The notes: generated from the letters alone by a model not told the origin. A stretch of 64,000 nucleotides of DNA from Parathalassolituus penaei (GCF_026626885.1 NZ_JAPNOA010000039.1:232588-296587), one strand, 5' to 3'; counted from the stretch's first letter, positions 17,316 through 26,011 are shown. Numbers and translations are program-made.

Positions 17316-17338
17316 GCGGCCAACGGCCGACTCCTACA
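17316..17338 (+). repeat. REP-like element 4 of 4
   Basis: Same REP-like form between modules H and I. Confidence 0.7.
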
Positions 17339-17357
17339 CGGAAACACCGTCTTCACC

Positions 17358-17601
17358 CACCGAAGGTGGCTACCGAATGCCCATCTGGGCGAGCCGGGAT
17401 TCACCGCAACGGCAGACCCAGCCGGGGCATGGATGCCCCGCAAGGCCAGCTGGCACAAGGATGTGCCATCTGGCCGGGGTCGAAACGCCGTTGTCGGGGA
17501 ATACCGGAGACACGAGCCCAGTCGGGCTAAGCAGGGGGAGGCCCGCCCGGCCGGGGGACAAGGTCCCCCAAGAGGGCATGCAGCCTGGCAAATTAACAAG
17601 C
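17358..17601 (+). repeat. hairpin-rich module, copy I
   Basis: First stem CCACC-GAA-GGTGG; nested stem GGCCAG/CTGGCC. Instead of a GTCGGAC array it is followed by two 21-bp units made of CAGATCC, GATCGCG (or GCACGCG) and GCCCGGC, that is 3 x 7 bp. Confidence 0.9.
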
Positions 17602-17682
17602 AGAGCAGCCGCAAAGCGCCAGATCCGCACGCGGCCCGGCCAGATCCGATCGCGGCCCGGCCAGGCCCCAAACGCCACCCAT

Positions 17683-17704
17683 AAAAAACCCCGCCGAAGC
17701 GGGG
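17683..17704 (-). terminator. Rho-independent terminator of the lower meta-pathway genes
   Basis: CCCCGC-loop-GCGGGG with TTTTTT on the minus strand, 166 bp past the decarboxylase stop. On the plus strand the stem is followed by AAAAAG, so termination is directed leftward. A second short hairpin (CTCGTTG/CAACGAG, 17712-17734) lies between it and the gene. Confidence 0.9.
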
Positions 17705-17869
17705 AAAAAGTCTCGTTGTTGGATGACCAACGAGGGGATGATGCAGCAGACGCAGATTGGCCAGACAGCACGTACCCAGCCAACCCATCCGAACCGGTTG
17801 AACACCCGTCCGAACATCGAACCGACGCCAGCCAGCCCACTCCCGGGCCGCACCCACGCCGGTTAACGA

Positions 17870-18667
17870 TTACACAAAGCGGCCGGTCACGGTGCCGAGG
17901 CCCTGATAACGGACGCTGAAGTTGTCACCCTTGTTCACCGATACCGCGGCGGTGATACCACCGGTCATGATGAAGGTGCCGGCCGGGATTTCTTCACCGC
18001 GCTCACCAAACATGTTGGCCAGCATGGCAACAGAGGCAGCCGGGTGGCCCAGTACCGCCGCACCAGCGCCGGTGGCGACGACTTCACCGTTGATTTCCAT
18101 CACCACGCCGAAGTTTTTCAGGTCGACGTCTTCAACACGGGCCATCTGGCCGCCGGTGAGGAAACGGGTAGACGATGAGTTATCGGCAATCACGCTTTTG
18201 AGGTCGAACTTGAAATCCTTGTAGCGGGAGTCGATCACTTCCACCGCAGGCAGCAGGAAGTCGGTGGCGGCCAGTACGTCAGCGATGGTGATACCAGGGC
18301 CTTTAAGGGCTTTTTTGGTCACAAACGCCACTTCGGCTTCAATTTTCGGGTGGATCAGTTCGTCGAACTTCACTTCACCACCGTCCGGCACGGTGAAGTA
18401 ATCCACCAGAAAGCCGTAACACGGGTGTTCAACCCCCATCTGTTTCATCTTGGCCCAGCTGGTCAGGCCCATTTTCAGACCGACCACCTTGTGACCACGC
18501 TCTTCCTTGCGACGACGGATTTCCCACTGGATGTCGAAGGCATCCTTGTAGGTCATTTCCGGATAATCGTCGGTCAGCTTGGTGACTTCGTAACGTTCCA
18601 GCTCGGCACGTTCCAGATGCGCGGCAGCGGCGGCGATCTGTTCGGCATTCAGGTTATTTGCACTCAT
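17870..18667 (-). CDS. dmpH: 4-oxalocrotonate (2-oxo-3-hexenedioate) decarboxylase
   Basis: 265 residues of the fumarylacetoacetate-hydrolase-like MhpD/DmpH fold. Readable segments are KVVGLKMGLTSWAKMKQMGVEHPCYGFL, HPKIEAEVAFVTKKALKGPG, LPAVEVIDSRY and FLTGGQMARVEDVDLKNFGVVMEINGEV; the acidic metal-site residues lie in PKIEAEVAF and VEVIDSRY. It decarboxylates 2-oxo-3-hexenedioate and works in complex with the hydratase. I chose the ATG at 18667, with GAGGA 7 nt upstream. It is the last gene of the leftward set. The gap to the aldolase gene is 140 bp and carries a palindrome. Confidence 0.9.
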   Translation of the reverse strand: MSANNLNAEQIAAAAAHLERAELERYEVTKLTDDYPEMTYKDAFDIQWEIRRRKEERGHKVVGLKMGLTSWAKMKQMGVEHPCYGFLVDYFTVPDGGEVKFDELIHPKIEAEVAFVTKKALKGPGITIADVLAATDFLLPAVEVIDSRYKDFKFDLKSVIADNSSSTRFLTGGQMARVEDVDLKNFGVVMEINGEVVATGAGAAVLGHPAASVAMLANMFGERGEEIPAGTFIMTGGITAAVSVNKGDNFSVRYQGLGTVTGRFV

Positions 18668-18742
18668 TCGGTGTTCCTCGAATCTTTCCGGGTCTGACGT
18701 CGAAGCACCGACGTCAGACGCAATATGTTTAATCGGCCCGCC

Positions 18743-18762
18743 TCCCACGCCGGAGCGTGGGA
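18743..18762. repeat. short palindromic element TCCCACGC...GCGTGGGA
   Basis: 8-bp perfect stem with loop CGGA, a near-copy of the element at 8929-8950. It lies between the aldolase and decarboxylase genes, where it could trim expression of the last gene. Confidence 0.8.
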
Positions 18763-18806
18763 ACCAGAAGAACGCAGCCATGCGCCTCAGGAGGGCGTTT
18801 GCCCTG

Positions 18807-19829
18807 TCAGCCGCGGGCTTTGGCCATGGTCAGTGCCAGATCTTCGATCATGTCTTCCTGACCACCCACGGTGCCACGACGACCCAGCTCCACCAGGATG
18901 TCGCGGGCGCTCACGCCGTATTTTTTCTCGGCGCGCTGGGCGAACAGCAGGAAGGATGAGTACACACCGGCGTAACCCAGGGTCAGGGCGTCACGGTCAA
19001 TACGGATCACACGGTCCATCATCGGGGTGATGAGGTCTTCGGCGACGTCCATGATCTTGTACAGGTCGATACCGGTTTCGCAGCCCATACGGTTCAGTAC
19101 CGCACACAGCACTTCCAGCGGGGTGTTACCGGCACCGGCACCGAGGCCTGCGACCGAGCCGTCGATACGGGCACAACCGGCTTCGATGGCGGCCAGTGAG
19201 TTGGCGACCCCCATCGCCATGTTGTGGTGGCCGTGGAAACCCAGCTCGATTTCGGCAGGCAGGGCTTCACGCAGGGCGCTGATTTTGGTGGTCACTTCGT
19301 CTGGCAGCATGTAACCGGCCGAGTCGGTGCAGTAGATGCAGTTGGCGCCGTAACCGACCATGAGTTTGGCCTGTTCAACGATTTTTTCCGGTGAGGCCAT
19401 GTGCGCCATCATCAGGAAACCGACGGTGTCCATGTCCATCTTGCGGGCCATGGTGATGTGCTGCTGGGACACATCCGCTTCGGTGCAGTGAGTGGCCACA
19501 CGAATGGTGGAAACGCCCAGTTCCTTGGCCATTTTCAGGTGGTCAACGGTACCGATGCCAGGCAGCAGCAGCGCAGATACTTTCGCCTGCTTCATCTTTG
19601 GGATCACCGCGCCCAGGTATTCCTCGTCGGTGTGGGCCGGAAAACCGTAGTTCACCGAGGCACCGCCGAGGCCGTCGCCGTGGGTGACTTCGATCAGCGG
19701 CATACCGGCTTCGTCCATGGCGCAGGCCACTTTCACCATTTCATCGACGGAGATCTGGTGACGCTTGGCGTGCATGCCGTCGCGCAGGGACATGTCATGA
19801 AGCTTTACGCTTTTACCTTGCAAGTTCAT
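18807..19829 (-). CDS. dmpG: 4-hydroxy-2-oxovalerate aldolase
   Basis: 340 residues, the usual DmpG/MhpE length. The DRE-TIM barrel start [23 protein letters not shown] holds the catalytic Arg-Asp. [24 protein letters not shown] carries the two metal-binding histidines, and the communication domain follows with [19 protein letters not shown]. It splits 4-hydroxy-2-oxovalerate into pyruvate and acetaldehyde and channels the latter to the dehydrogenase encoded just upstream. GGGGAG precedes the ATG by 7 nt. Only 15 bp separate it from the dehydrogenase stop. Confidence 0.95.
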   Translation of the reverse strand: MNLQGKSVKLHDMSLRDGMHAKRHQISVDEMVKVACAMDEAGMPLIEVTHGDGLGGASVNYGFPAHTDEEYLGAVIPKMKQAKVSALLLPGIGTVDHLKMAKELGVSTIRVATHCTEADVSQQHITMARKMDMDTVGFLMMAHMASPEKIVEQAKLMVGYGANCIYCTDSAGYMLPDEVTTKISALREALPAEIELGFHGHHNMAMGVANSLAAIEAGCARIDGSVAGLGAGAGNTPLEVLCAVLNRMGCETGIDLYKIMDVAEDLITPMMDRVIRIDRDALTLGYAGVYSSFLLFAQRAEKKYGVSARDILVELGRRGTVGGQEDMIEDLALTMAKARG

Positions 19830-19844
19830 ATCAATACTCCCCTG

Positions 19845-20759
19845 TTATTCGCCGCGGGCTGGCAGATCAATGGTTCCGTTCGCCACTTCTTCGGCGAACA
19901 TTTCGGCGGTACGCAGACCGGCAGCGGTCATGATGTCGAGGTTACCGGCGTATTTCGGCAGGAAGTCGCCCAGACCTTCCACTTCCATAAACATGGATAC
20001 GCGGTTGCCATCAAACACCGGGCCGTTAACCAGCTTGTAACCCGGTACGTATTTCTGCACTTCGGCGACCATGGCATGCACGGATTCGGTGATGGCGTCA
20101 CGGTTCGGTTCTTCGGCGGTCAGGCAGTGCACGGTGTCGCGCATCATCAGTGGTGGCTCAGCCGGGTTGATGATGATGATGGCCTTGCCTTTTTTGGCGC
20201 CGCCAACTTTCTCGACCGCACCGGCGGTGGTACGGGTGAATTCATCAATGTTCTGACGGGTGCCAGGGCCTACCGAGCGGGATGATACGGTGGCGATGAT
20301 TTCGCCGTAGTTCACTTCCTGCACGCGGGATACCGCCGCCACCATCGGGATGGTCGCCTGGCCACCACAGGTCACCATGTTGACGTTCATTTCGAGGTTT
20401 TGGGCGTGGGCTGCCAGGTTCACCGGTGGCACACAGAACGGGCCAATCGCCGCTGGGGTCAGGTCGATCATGATCACCCCCAGCTCGTTGAGCTTGCGGG
20501 AGTTCTCGGCGTGTACGTAGGCCGAGGTCGCGTCAAACGCCACGCGGATGTCGTCCTTGATCACGTGTTCGAGAATACCGTCAACACCGGTGGAGCAGGT
20601 TTTGATGCCCATGGTGGCAGCACGTTTGAGGCCTTCGGATTCCGGGTCGATACCCACCATCCATACCGGCTCAACCCACTCGGAGCGTTGCATTTTCATC
20701 AGCAAATCGGTGCCGATGTTGCCTGGGCCGATAATGACCGCTTTGAGTTTTTTGCTCAT
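19845..20759 (-). CDS. dmpF: acetaldehyde dehydrogenase (acylating)
   Basis: 304 residues. The NAD motif [19 protein letters not shown] is at the N-terminus, the acyl-thioester cysteine is in [12 protein letters not shown] near residue 127, and the motif [17 protein letters not shown] follows. It converts acetaldehyde plus CoA to acetyl-CoA and forms a channelling complex with the aldolase. Length and motifs match DmpF/MhpF. It lies between the hydratase and aldolase genes with short spacers, so co-transcription is near certain. Confidence 0.95.
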   Translation of the reverse strand: MSKKLKAVIIGPGNIGTDLLMKMQRSEWVEPVWMVGIDPESEGLKRAATMGIKTCSTGVDGILEHVIKDDIRVAFDATSAYVHAENSRKLNELGVIMIDLTPAAIGPFCVPPVNLAAHAQNLEMNVNMVTCGGQATIPMVAAVSRVQEVNYGEIIATVSSRSVGPGTRQNIDEFTRTTAGAVEKVGGAKKGKAIIIINPAEPPLMMRDTVHCLTAEEPNRDAITESVHAMVAEVQKYVPGYKLVNGPVFDGNRVSMFMEVEGLGDFLPKYAGNLDIMTAAGLRTAEMFAEEVANGTIDLPARGE

Positions 20760-20786
20760 AAGATTCGTCTCTCGCTGCTGAGTGGA

Positions 20787-21572
20787 TTAAACAAAACGGA
20801 CGGAAGCGGAACCGATGCCACCAATGGACACGGTCATAAAGTCACCGGCTTTGACCGGTTCCAGCGGCACCAGCGAACCGGACAGGATCACTTCACCGGC
20901 TTTCAGGGGAATACCGAACTTGCCGAGGGTGTTGGCCAGCCAGGTCACACAGTTCACCGGTGAACCCAGGGCCGCAGCACCGGCACCGGTGCTGATGATC
21001 TGGCCGTTCTTTTCCACCACCATGCCGCAGGTGGTGAGATCGATCTTGCGTGGATCAACCGCGGTGTCGCCCAGCACAAACAGGCCGCAGGAGGCGTTGT
21101 CGGCGATGGTGTCCTGGATCTTGATCTTCCAGTTCTCGATACGGGAATCGACCACCTCAAAACACGGAATCACGAAGTCGGTGGCAGCCAGCACATCGGC
21201 GTTGGTGAGGCCTGGGCCCAGCAGGTCTTTTTTCAGCACAAAGGCGATTTCACCTTCGGCTTTTGGCTGGATCAGGTGTTCGCTGATCGGCATTTCCTGA
21301 CCCTGGCTGTAGGCCATCTTGTCGGTCAGGTAACCAAAATCCGGCTGGTGTACGTTCAGCATGTTTTGTACGGCCTTGGAGGTCACACCGATTTTCTTGC
21401 CGATAATGCGTTCACCAGCGGCCAGACGACGTTCCAGCATCCGCAGGGAAATGTGGTAGGCATCATCAAGGCTGATATCGTCAAAACGCTCGGTCAGAGG
21501 CTTGATGGTGGTACGGCTGACCATGGCTTCGTAAAGCTCGTCACCGCACTGCTGGATCTGTTGCTGATTCAT
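20787..21572 (-). CDS. dmpE: 2-hydroxypenta-2,4-dienoate hydratase
   Basis: 261 residues of the MhpD/DmpE family, paralogous to the decarboxylase at 17870. Segments GERIIGKKIGVTSKAVQNMLNVHQPDFGYL, QPKAEGEIAFVLKKDLLGPG, IPCFEVVDSRIENW and CGLFVLGDTAVDPRKIDL are typical. It hydrates 2-hydroxypenta-2,4-dienoate to 4-hydroxy-2-oxovalerate. The start at 21572 follows the family N-terminus (MNQQQIQQCGDELYEA); the frame upstream to 21737 is not conserved-looking. A perfect 21-bp dyad lies 120 bp upstream. Confidence 0.92.
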   Translation of the reverse strand: MNQQQIQQCGDELYEAMVSRTTIKPLTERFDDISLDDAYHISLRMLERRLAAGERIIGKKIGVTSKAVQNMLNVHQPDFGYLTDKMAYSQGQEMPISEHLIQPKAEGEIAFVLKKDLLGPGLTNADVLAATDFVIPCFEVVDSRIENWKIKIQDTIADNASCGLFVLGDTAVDPRKIDLTTCGMVVEKNGQIISTGAGAAALGSPVNCVTWLANTLGKFGIPLKAGEVILSGSLVPLEPVKAGDFMTVSIGGIGSASVRFV

Positions 21573-21691
21573 ATATTCAAGTCCATGGTGAGTGAAATTC
21601 GTGCGATATCCTGAACGCAGGCAACAAGCCGCCCTGCGGATATTCATCGCATTATTTATGTATATTTTTCGAATATTCCGGTGCTGTGGAC

Positions 21692-21712
21692 CGTATCGGG
21701 AATAACGATACG
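21692..21712. promoter_or_regulatory. perfect 7-7-7 inverted repeat upstream of dmpE
   Basis: CGTATCG-GGAATAA-CGATACG, in the 202-bp gap between the LysR gene and dmpE. It contains a T-N11-A core, so it is a strong candidate operator for a LysR-type regulator acting on the lower-pathway genes. Confidence 0.65.
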
Positions 21713-21774
21713 TTACGCCATTCCCACGGCCGTTCAACCACCGATATCAGGATGCCCTTTTCCCGAATCCGGGA

Positions 21775-22665
21775 TCATGCCGCCAGTTTTTCCTGGCGCA
21801 GGCGCCCGATTATGAAATCAATAAATGCCCGGGTTTTGGCCGGCAGGTTATTGCGGTGCGGGTAAATCATGTTGACCTGACGGCCACCCGCATCCCACTC
21901 CGGCAACAGTGGCTGCAGCTCACCCGATGCCAGCAGATCCGTAACCAGATACTCCGGCAAACAGGCAATCCCAAAGCCCTGGCGCACCGTATCCACCGCA
22001 AACTGTACCTCATCGGTACGGAATGCCGGTTTGGGCACCACCACCGCCTGTTCATCACCCTTATGGAAACGCCATACCGGCATCCGGCGAGTGCAAATCA
22101 GCGGGTAATTGGTCAGCTGCGACGGGTGCCGCAGGATCTGCTCGGCACGCACCAGCCCCGGTTTTGCCACCAGCACCAGACCGGAGCTGAACAGTGGCCG
22201 TGATACCCAGTCGTTGAGGGTGACATCACCAATCCGGAAGGCGATATCAATACTGTTACGCACCAGATCCACATTCTCATTGGTCAGAAACAGCTCCACC
22301 GTCAGACGTGGATTCTGACGCATGAATTCAAATACCAGCGGTTTCAGATAATGGTGGCCAATACCCGGTGGCGCAGTGATTTTGATATCGCCGGATAACG
22401 ACGATAACTCACTGTTAACGTCGTCCATCCGCATACCCAATTCATGTACCACCGGCCCCACACTCTGATACAGACGTTGCCCCGCTTCGGTCAGACCAAA
22501 ACGCTTGGCCGTACGGTGAATCAGCTTGTAACCCAGCTCTTCTTCAAAGGTCTGGATACGGCGGCTGAGGGTGGATATCGGAATATTCAGGAAACGCGAG
22601 GCTGCCTTGATGCTTTCCTTTTCCACCACAATGACGAAGTAATACAGGTCCTGGAAATTATTCAT
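21775..22665 (-). CDS. LysR-family regulator within the meta-pathway set
   Basis: 296 residues. Winged helix NNFQDLYYFVIVVEKESIKAASRFLNIPISTLSRRIQTFEEELGYKLIHR, then an effector domain with LSGDIKITAPPGIGHHYLKPLVFEFMRQNPRLTVELFLTNENVDLV, the CrgA/DntR-like subgroup. GAGGAGACG precedes the ATG by 5 nt. It is co-directional and only 21 bp from livM, so it is probably transcribed with the transporter. It would be well placed to act on the 21-bp dyad between itself and dmpE. Confidence 0.85.
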   Translation of the reverse strand: MNNFQDLYYFVIVVEKESIKAASRFLNIPISTLSRRIQTFEEELGYKLIHRTAKRFGLTEAGQRLYQSVGPVVHELGMRMDDVNSELSSLSGDIKITAPPGIGHHYLKPLVFEFMRQNPRLTVELFLTNENVDLVRNSIDIAFRIGDVTLNDWVSRPLFSSGLVLVAKPGLVRAEQILRHPSQLTNYPLICTRRMPVWRFHKGDEQAVVVPKPAFRTDEVQFAVDTVRQGFGIACLPEYLVTDLLASGELQPLLPEWDAGGRQVNMIYPHRNNLPAKTRAFIDFIIGRLRQEKLAA

Positions 22666-22686
22666 CTGCGTCTCCTCGCGTGCGGC

Positions 22687-23709
22687 TCAGGCCACGCCTG
22701 CGGTTTCGTTGTACACACGGGCGGCCGGCGCCGGTTTGGCTTCAACCTTGCGAGCAACAAACACGCGGCGGGTCGGGAACAGGTCGACACCCAGGAAACG
22801 ATCCAGCAGACCGGTGATTCCCTGACGGGCGTACAGGGTCATCATGATGGCCAGAGCACCGAGGCCAATCAGATACCAGGTGCCGTAATCCGAGAAGTAA
22901 TGGCTCACCAGCCAGAACACCAGAGTGCCAATCACCGGGCCTTCGATGCGACCGATACCGCCAATCATGACGATGAAAATACCAAAGGCCGTCCAGTTAA
23001 CGCTGAAGGCGGCATCCGGGCTGATACGCAGGTTGCTGACGAAATACAGACCACCGGCAATCGCACAGCCAAAGGCCGACACCAGATACACCGCCAGTTT
23101 CATCCGGGCAACGTTGATGCCCTGGCTTTCCGCCGCGACTTCGCTGTCACGAATCGCCTGCAGGGCCAGGCCCTGTTTGGAACGCAGGAACAGGTACACC
23201 AGCACAATGGTGGCCACCACCGCCACCAGCGCTACCCAGTAGGTAACGTTTTCACGCAGGGCGCGGCTGACACCCCGGAAGGCGGTCAGACTGGTGCCGG
23301 AACCCCCCCCCACTATGCTGATGTTGGCCACGGTGAGGCGCACCACTTCGGCCATCACCCAGGTGCCAATGGCGAAATATCCCCCTTGCAGGCGAAACGC
23401 CAGTTTCGACATCGGCAAGGCAATCAGGGTCGACAACACCGCCCCCAGCACAATCGCCACAAACGGGTTAACCCCACCGAGGTTGGCCAGTGCCAGCATG
23501 AAATAACCGCCCAGACCAAACCAGGCCTGCTGACCCACGGAGACCATACCGCCGTAACCGGCCATCAGGTTCCACATCATGGCGAACACAAAGAAGCAGG
23601 AGACCATCACGAACTCGTGCATCCAGTAGGCTTCGCCCCAGAATGGCAGGCTGGCTGCCAGAATTACCAATCCAACGGCCACCACAGCGGCCACAATATT
23701 GCGCGTCAT
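22687..23709 (-). CDS. livM: branched-chain-type ABC transporter permease LivM
   Basis: 340 residues with about ten hydrophobic segments. The family signature GYGGMVSVGQQAWFGLGGYFMLAL lies near residue 72 and GYFAIGTWVMAEVVRL near 113, with SDYGTWYLIGLGALAIMMTLYARQG near the end. It forms the inner-membrane channel with LivH. A run of nine G residues on the coding strand (C at 23303-23311) encodes the Gly-Gly-Gly of SIVGGGSGTS; such tracts can slip. AGGA precedes the start by 7 nt. The substrate is probably an aromatic or related acid given the neighbours (inference). Confidence 0.9.
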   Translation of the reverse strand: MTRNIVAAVVAVGLVILAASLPFWGEAYWMHEFVMVSCFFVFAMMWNLMAGYGGMVSVGQQAWFGLGGYFMLALANLGGVNPFVAIVLGAVLSTLIALPMSKLAFRLQGGYFAIGTWVMAEVVRLTVANISIVGGGSGTSLTAFRGVSRALRENVTYWVALVAVVATIVLVYLFLRSKQGLALQAIRDSEVAAESQGINVARMKLAVYLVSAFGCAIAGGLYFVSNLRISPDAAFSVNWTAFGIFIVMIGGIGRIEGPVIGTLVFWLVSHYFSDYGTWYLIGLGALAIMMTLYARQGITGLLDRFLGVDLFPTRRVFVARKVEAKPAPAARVYNETAGVA

Positions 23710-23730
23710 AATTCAGTCCTGTGGGTGGTT

Positions 23731-24591
23731 TCAGCCTTTGGTTTTCGGGAACAGTCCGCTTGGGCGGAATGCCAGGATCAGGATAAACACCAGGTGTCCA
23801 AACCAGATGCCCCAGCCCGGATCGAAGTGGAAACCTACCTGTTGCGCGACTCCGAGGGTCATAGCGCCGAGGAAGGTGCCCCAGAACGAGCCCATGCCAC
23901 CGATAATTACCGACTCAAAGGCAAACAGCAGCAGGTTCGGGCCGTCGGTAGGGGATACCGTGGTGCGCATGCTCTGGAACAGACCGGCAAGTGCTACCAG
24001 TGAGAAGGCGATCGCGGTGGCCATGGAATAGACCCGCGCGCTGTTGAGACCCATCAGCTCGGCGATGTCTTTTTCGTCGGAAACTGCCCGGAACGAACGC
24101 CCCAGTGCGGTATGGGCAAACATCCATTGCAGGCCAAAGGTACAGGCAATGGCACAGACCAGAATGATCAGTGGCAGAACCCCGACCACCGTGTCACCAC
24201 CGAGATTCAGACCCATGGTGTTGAGGCCGCCGGTATCCAGCGCCCGCGGGTTGGCCGAGAAAATTTCCTGCAGCAGGTTCTGGGCAATAATCGACAGGCC
24301 GAAGGTAATCACCAGCGACGGCAGCGGGTCCTTGCCAATGGTGCGGTTCAGCACGAAGTACTGGAACGCGTAACCACTCACCAGTGCACACGGCACCAGC
24401 AACAGGATCAGCAGGAACGGGTTGATATTCACCGCGGCGGCAATCGCAATTCCCATAAATCCGGAAATCACAATCTGGTCGCCGTGGGCAATGTTGGTCA
24501 GGCGCATCACGCCAAACATCAGGGACAGGCCCAGCGCAAACAGGCTGTAGAGGCCGCCCAGCAAAATACCGTGGATAACTGTTTCAATCAT
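23731..24591 (-). CDS. livH: branched-chain-type ABC transporter permease LivH
   Basis: 286 residues, polytopic. It opens ETVIHGILLGGLYSLFALGLSLMFGVMRLTNIAHGDQIVISGFMG, the LivH hallmark, and carries the EAA-like loop AVSDEKDIAELMGLNSARVYSMATAIAF near residue 190. With LivM it forms the permease dimer. It starts two bases after the LivF stop, showing tight coupling, and is followed by livM after 21 bp. Confidence 0.92.
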   Translation of the reverse strand: MIETVIHGILLGGLYSLFALGLSLMFGVMRLTNIAHGDQIVISGFMGIAIAAAVNINPFLLILLLVPCALVSGYAFQYFVLNRTIGKDPLPSLVITFGLSIIAQNLLQEIFSANPRALDTGGLNTMGLNLGGDTVVGVLPLIILVCAIACTFGLQWMFAHTALGRSFRAVSDEKDIAELMGLNSARVYSMATAIAFSLVALAGLFQSMRTTVSPTDGPNLLLFAFESVIIGGMGSFWGTFLGAMTLGVAQQVGFHFDPGWGIWFGHLVFILILAFRPSGLFPKTKG

Positions 24592-24593
24592 AA

Positions 24594-25298
24594 TCAGATC
24601 CCGAAGTAGGCCTCACTGATCTGGTCACGGGAAAGCTCGCTGCTTTTGCCTTCCAGTGCCACCCGTCCTTCCTGGAAACAATACAGACGCTGGGAACAGC
24701 GCTGCGCCAGGTTTACGTCCTGCTCCACCACCACCACGGTCATACCGTCGGCGGTAATGGATGGCAGGGAGTCGTAGATGTCCTTGATCACCACCGGTGC
24801 CAGACCGAGGGAAATCTCGTCACACAGCAGGATGTCGGGGTTACTCATCAGCGCCCGACCAATCGCCACCTGCTGTTGCTGGCCACCGGACAACGAGGTG
24901 GAAGGCTGGTTGCGTTTTTCCTTGAGGATCGGGAACAGCTTGTAGATTTCCTGCAGGTTCCATTTGCCTTTGCGTTTGGCAAAACCGCCCATCAGCAGGT
25001 TTTCTTCCACCGACATACTCGGGAACAGACGACGACCTTCCGGCACCATGGCGATGCCTTTGCGCACAATTTCACCGGCGGCGTTGCCACCAATGGCTTC
25101 GCCACGCAGACGGATACTGTTGGTATCTACCTTCACCAGTCCGGTCAGGGACTTCATAAAGGTGCTTTTACCGGCACCGTTGGCCCCCAGAATGCCAATG
25201 GTTTCGCCTTCACCCAGGCGGAAATTCACGTCAAACAACACCTGGGCATCGCCGTAAAAGGCGTTGAGGTTGCTGACTTCAACCAGTGCTGTACTCAT
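24594..25298 (-). CDS. livF: branched-chain-type ABC transporter ATPase LivF
   Basis: 234 residues. Walker A is GILGANGAGKSTFMKS, the signature STSLSGGQQQQVAIGRALMSNP, and Walker B DILLCDEISLGLAPVV. It is the second nucleotide-binding subunit of the LivFGHM-type importer. It overlaps the livG stop by four bases, so translation is coupled. Confidence 0.93.
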   Translation of the reverse strand: MSTALVEVSNLNAFYGDAQVLFDVNFRLGEGETIGILGANGAGKSTFMKSLTGLVKVDTNSIRLRGEAIGGNAAGEIVRKGIAMVPEGRRLFPSMSVEENLLMGGFAKRKGKWNLQEIYKLFPILKEKRNQPSTSLSGGQQQQVAIGRALMSNPDILLCDEISLGLAPVVIKDIYDSLPSITADGMTVVVVEQDVNLAQRCSQRLYCFQEGRVALEGKSSELSRDQISEAYFGI

Positions 25299-26011
25299 GC
25301 ATCCACCCCCATATACACACGACGGACTTCCGGGTTGTTCATCACGTCGTCCGGGGTGCCTTCGGCCAGTTTTTTACCGAAGTCGATCACCAGCAGACGG
25401 TCGGCAATCGACATCAGCGCGTGAACCACGTGTTCGATCCACAACATGGTGGTGCCACGGGCCTTGATGCGTTTCAGTTCGTCCACCAGCTCGCGAGCTT
25501 CGTGTTCGGTCAGGCCACCGGCGATTTCATCCAGCAGCAACAGCCGTGGCCGGGTTGCCAGCGCACGCGCCAGCTCCAGACGTTTGCGGTTGAGGAGAGT
25601 CATGCTGCCCGCCGCCTTGTTGGCGAACGGTTTGAGGTCGGTGGTTTCCAGAACTTCCTCGGCGATTTCCCAGGCTTCCTTTTCCGAAACCTGACCACCA
25701 AAACAGGCGGCGGTGACCAGATTTTCGAACACCGACATGTTGCCGAACGGGTGTGGTACCTGATAACTGCGGCCAATTCCGGTGCGGCAGCGTTGATGCG
25801 GACGCAGGGCGGTGATGTTGGCACCATCGAAGTAGACACAACCGGAGTCCAGCGCAACGTCACCGGAAATCAGGTTAAACAGCGTGGTTTTGCCAGCCCC
25901 GTTAGGGCCGAGAATGCCGAGGGTTTCACCATCGTTAACGGTGAATGACATATCCTGGGTTACCTGCAAGGCGCCGTAGCGTTTGCAGGCGTTTTCAACC
26001 TTGAGCAGCAT
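25295..26011 (-). CDS. livG: branched-chain-type ABC transporter ATPase LivG
   Basis: 238 residues. Walker A is GILGPNGAGKTTLFNLISG, the signature-like segment LLNRKRLELARALATRP, and Walker B RLLLLDEIAGGLTEHE, followed by IEHVVHALM. LivG-type signatures commonly have LN or LS in place of LSGGQ, so this is normal. It lies 17 bp after the SphA-like gene and overlaps livF by 4 bp. Confidence 0.93.
   Translation of the reverse strand: MLLKVENACKRYGALQVTQDMSFTVNDGETLGILGPNGAGKTTLFNLISGDVALDSGCVYFDGANITALRPHQRCRTGIGRSYQVPHPFGNMSVFENLVTAACFGGQVSEKEAWEIAEEVLETTDLKPFANKAAGSMTLLNRKRLELARALATRPRLLLLDEIAGGLTEHEARELVDELKRIKARGTTMLWIEHVVHALMSIADRLLVIDFGKKLAEGTPDDVMNNPEVRRVYMGVDA

Larger units (their letters stand above)
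15735..17650. repeat. repeat island 3 between convergent MarR and oxalocrotonate decarboxylase genes
   Basis: About 1.9 kb without genes. It opens with a GAGGTCT heptamer array and carries five hairpin modules (E-I), spaced 358-408 bp apart. Arrays of GTCGGGC or GTCGGAC and, between modules, four REP-like elements separate them. Long frames such as 16228-17115 are products of the repeats and change from copy to copy. Confidence 0.85.
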
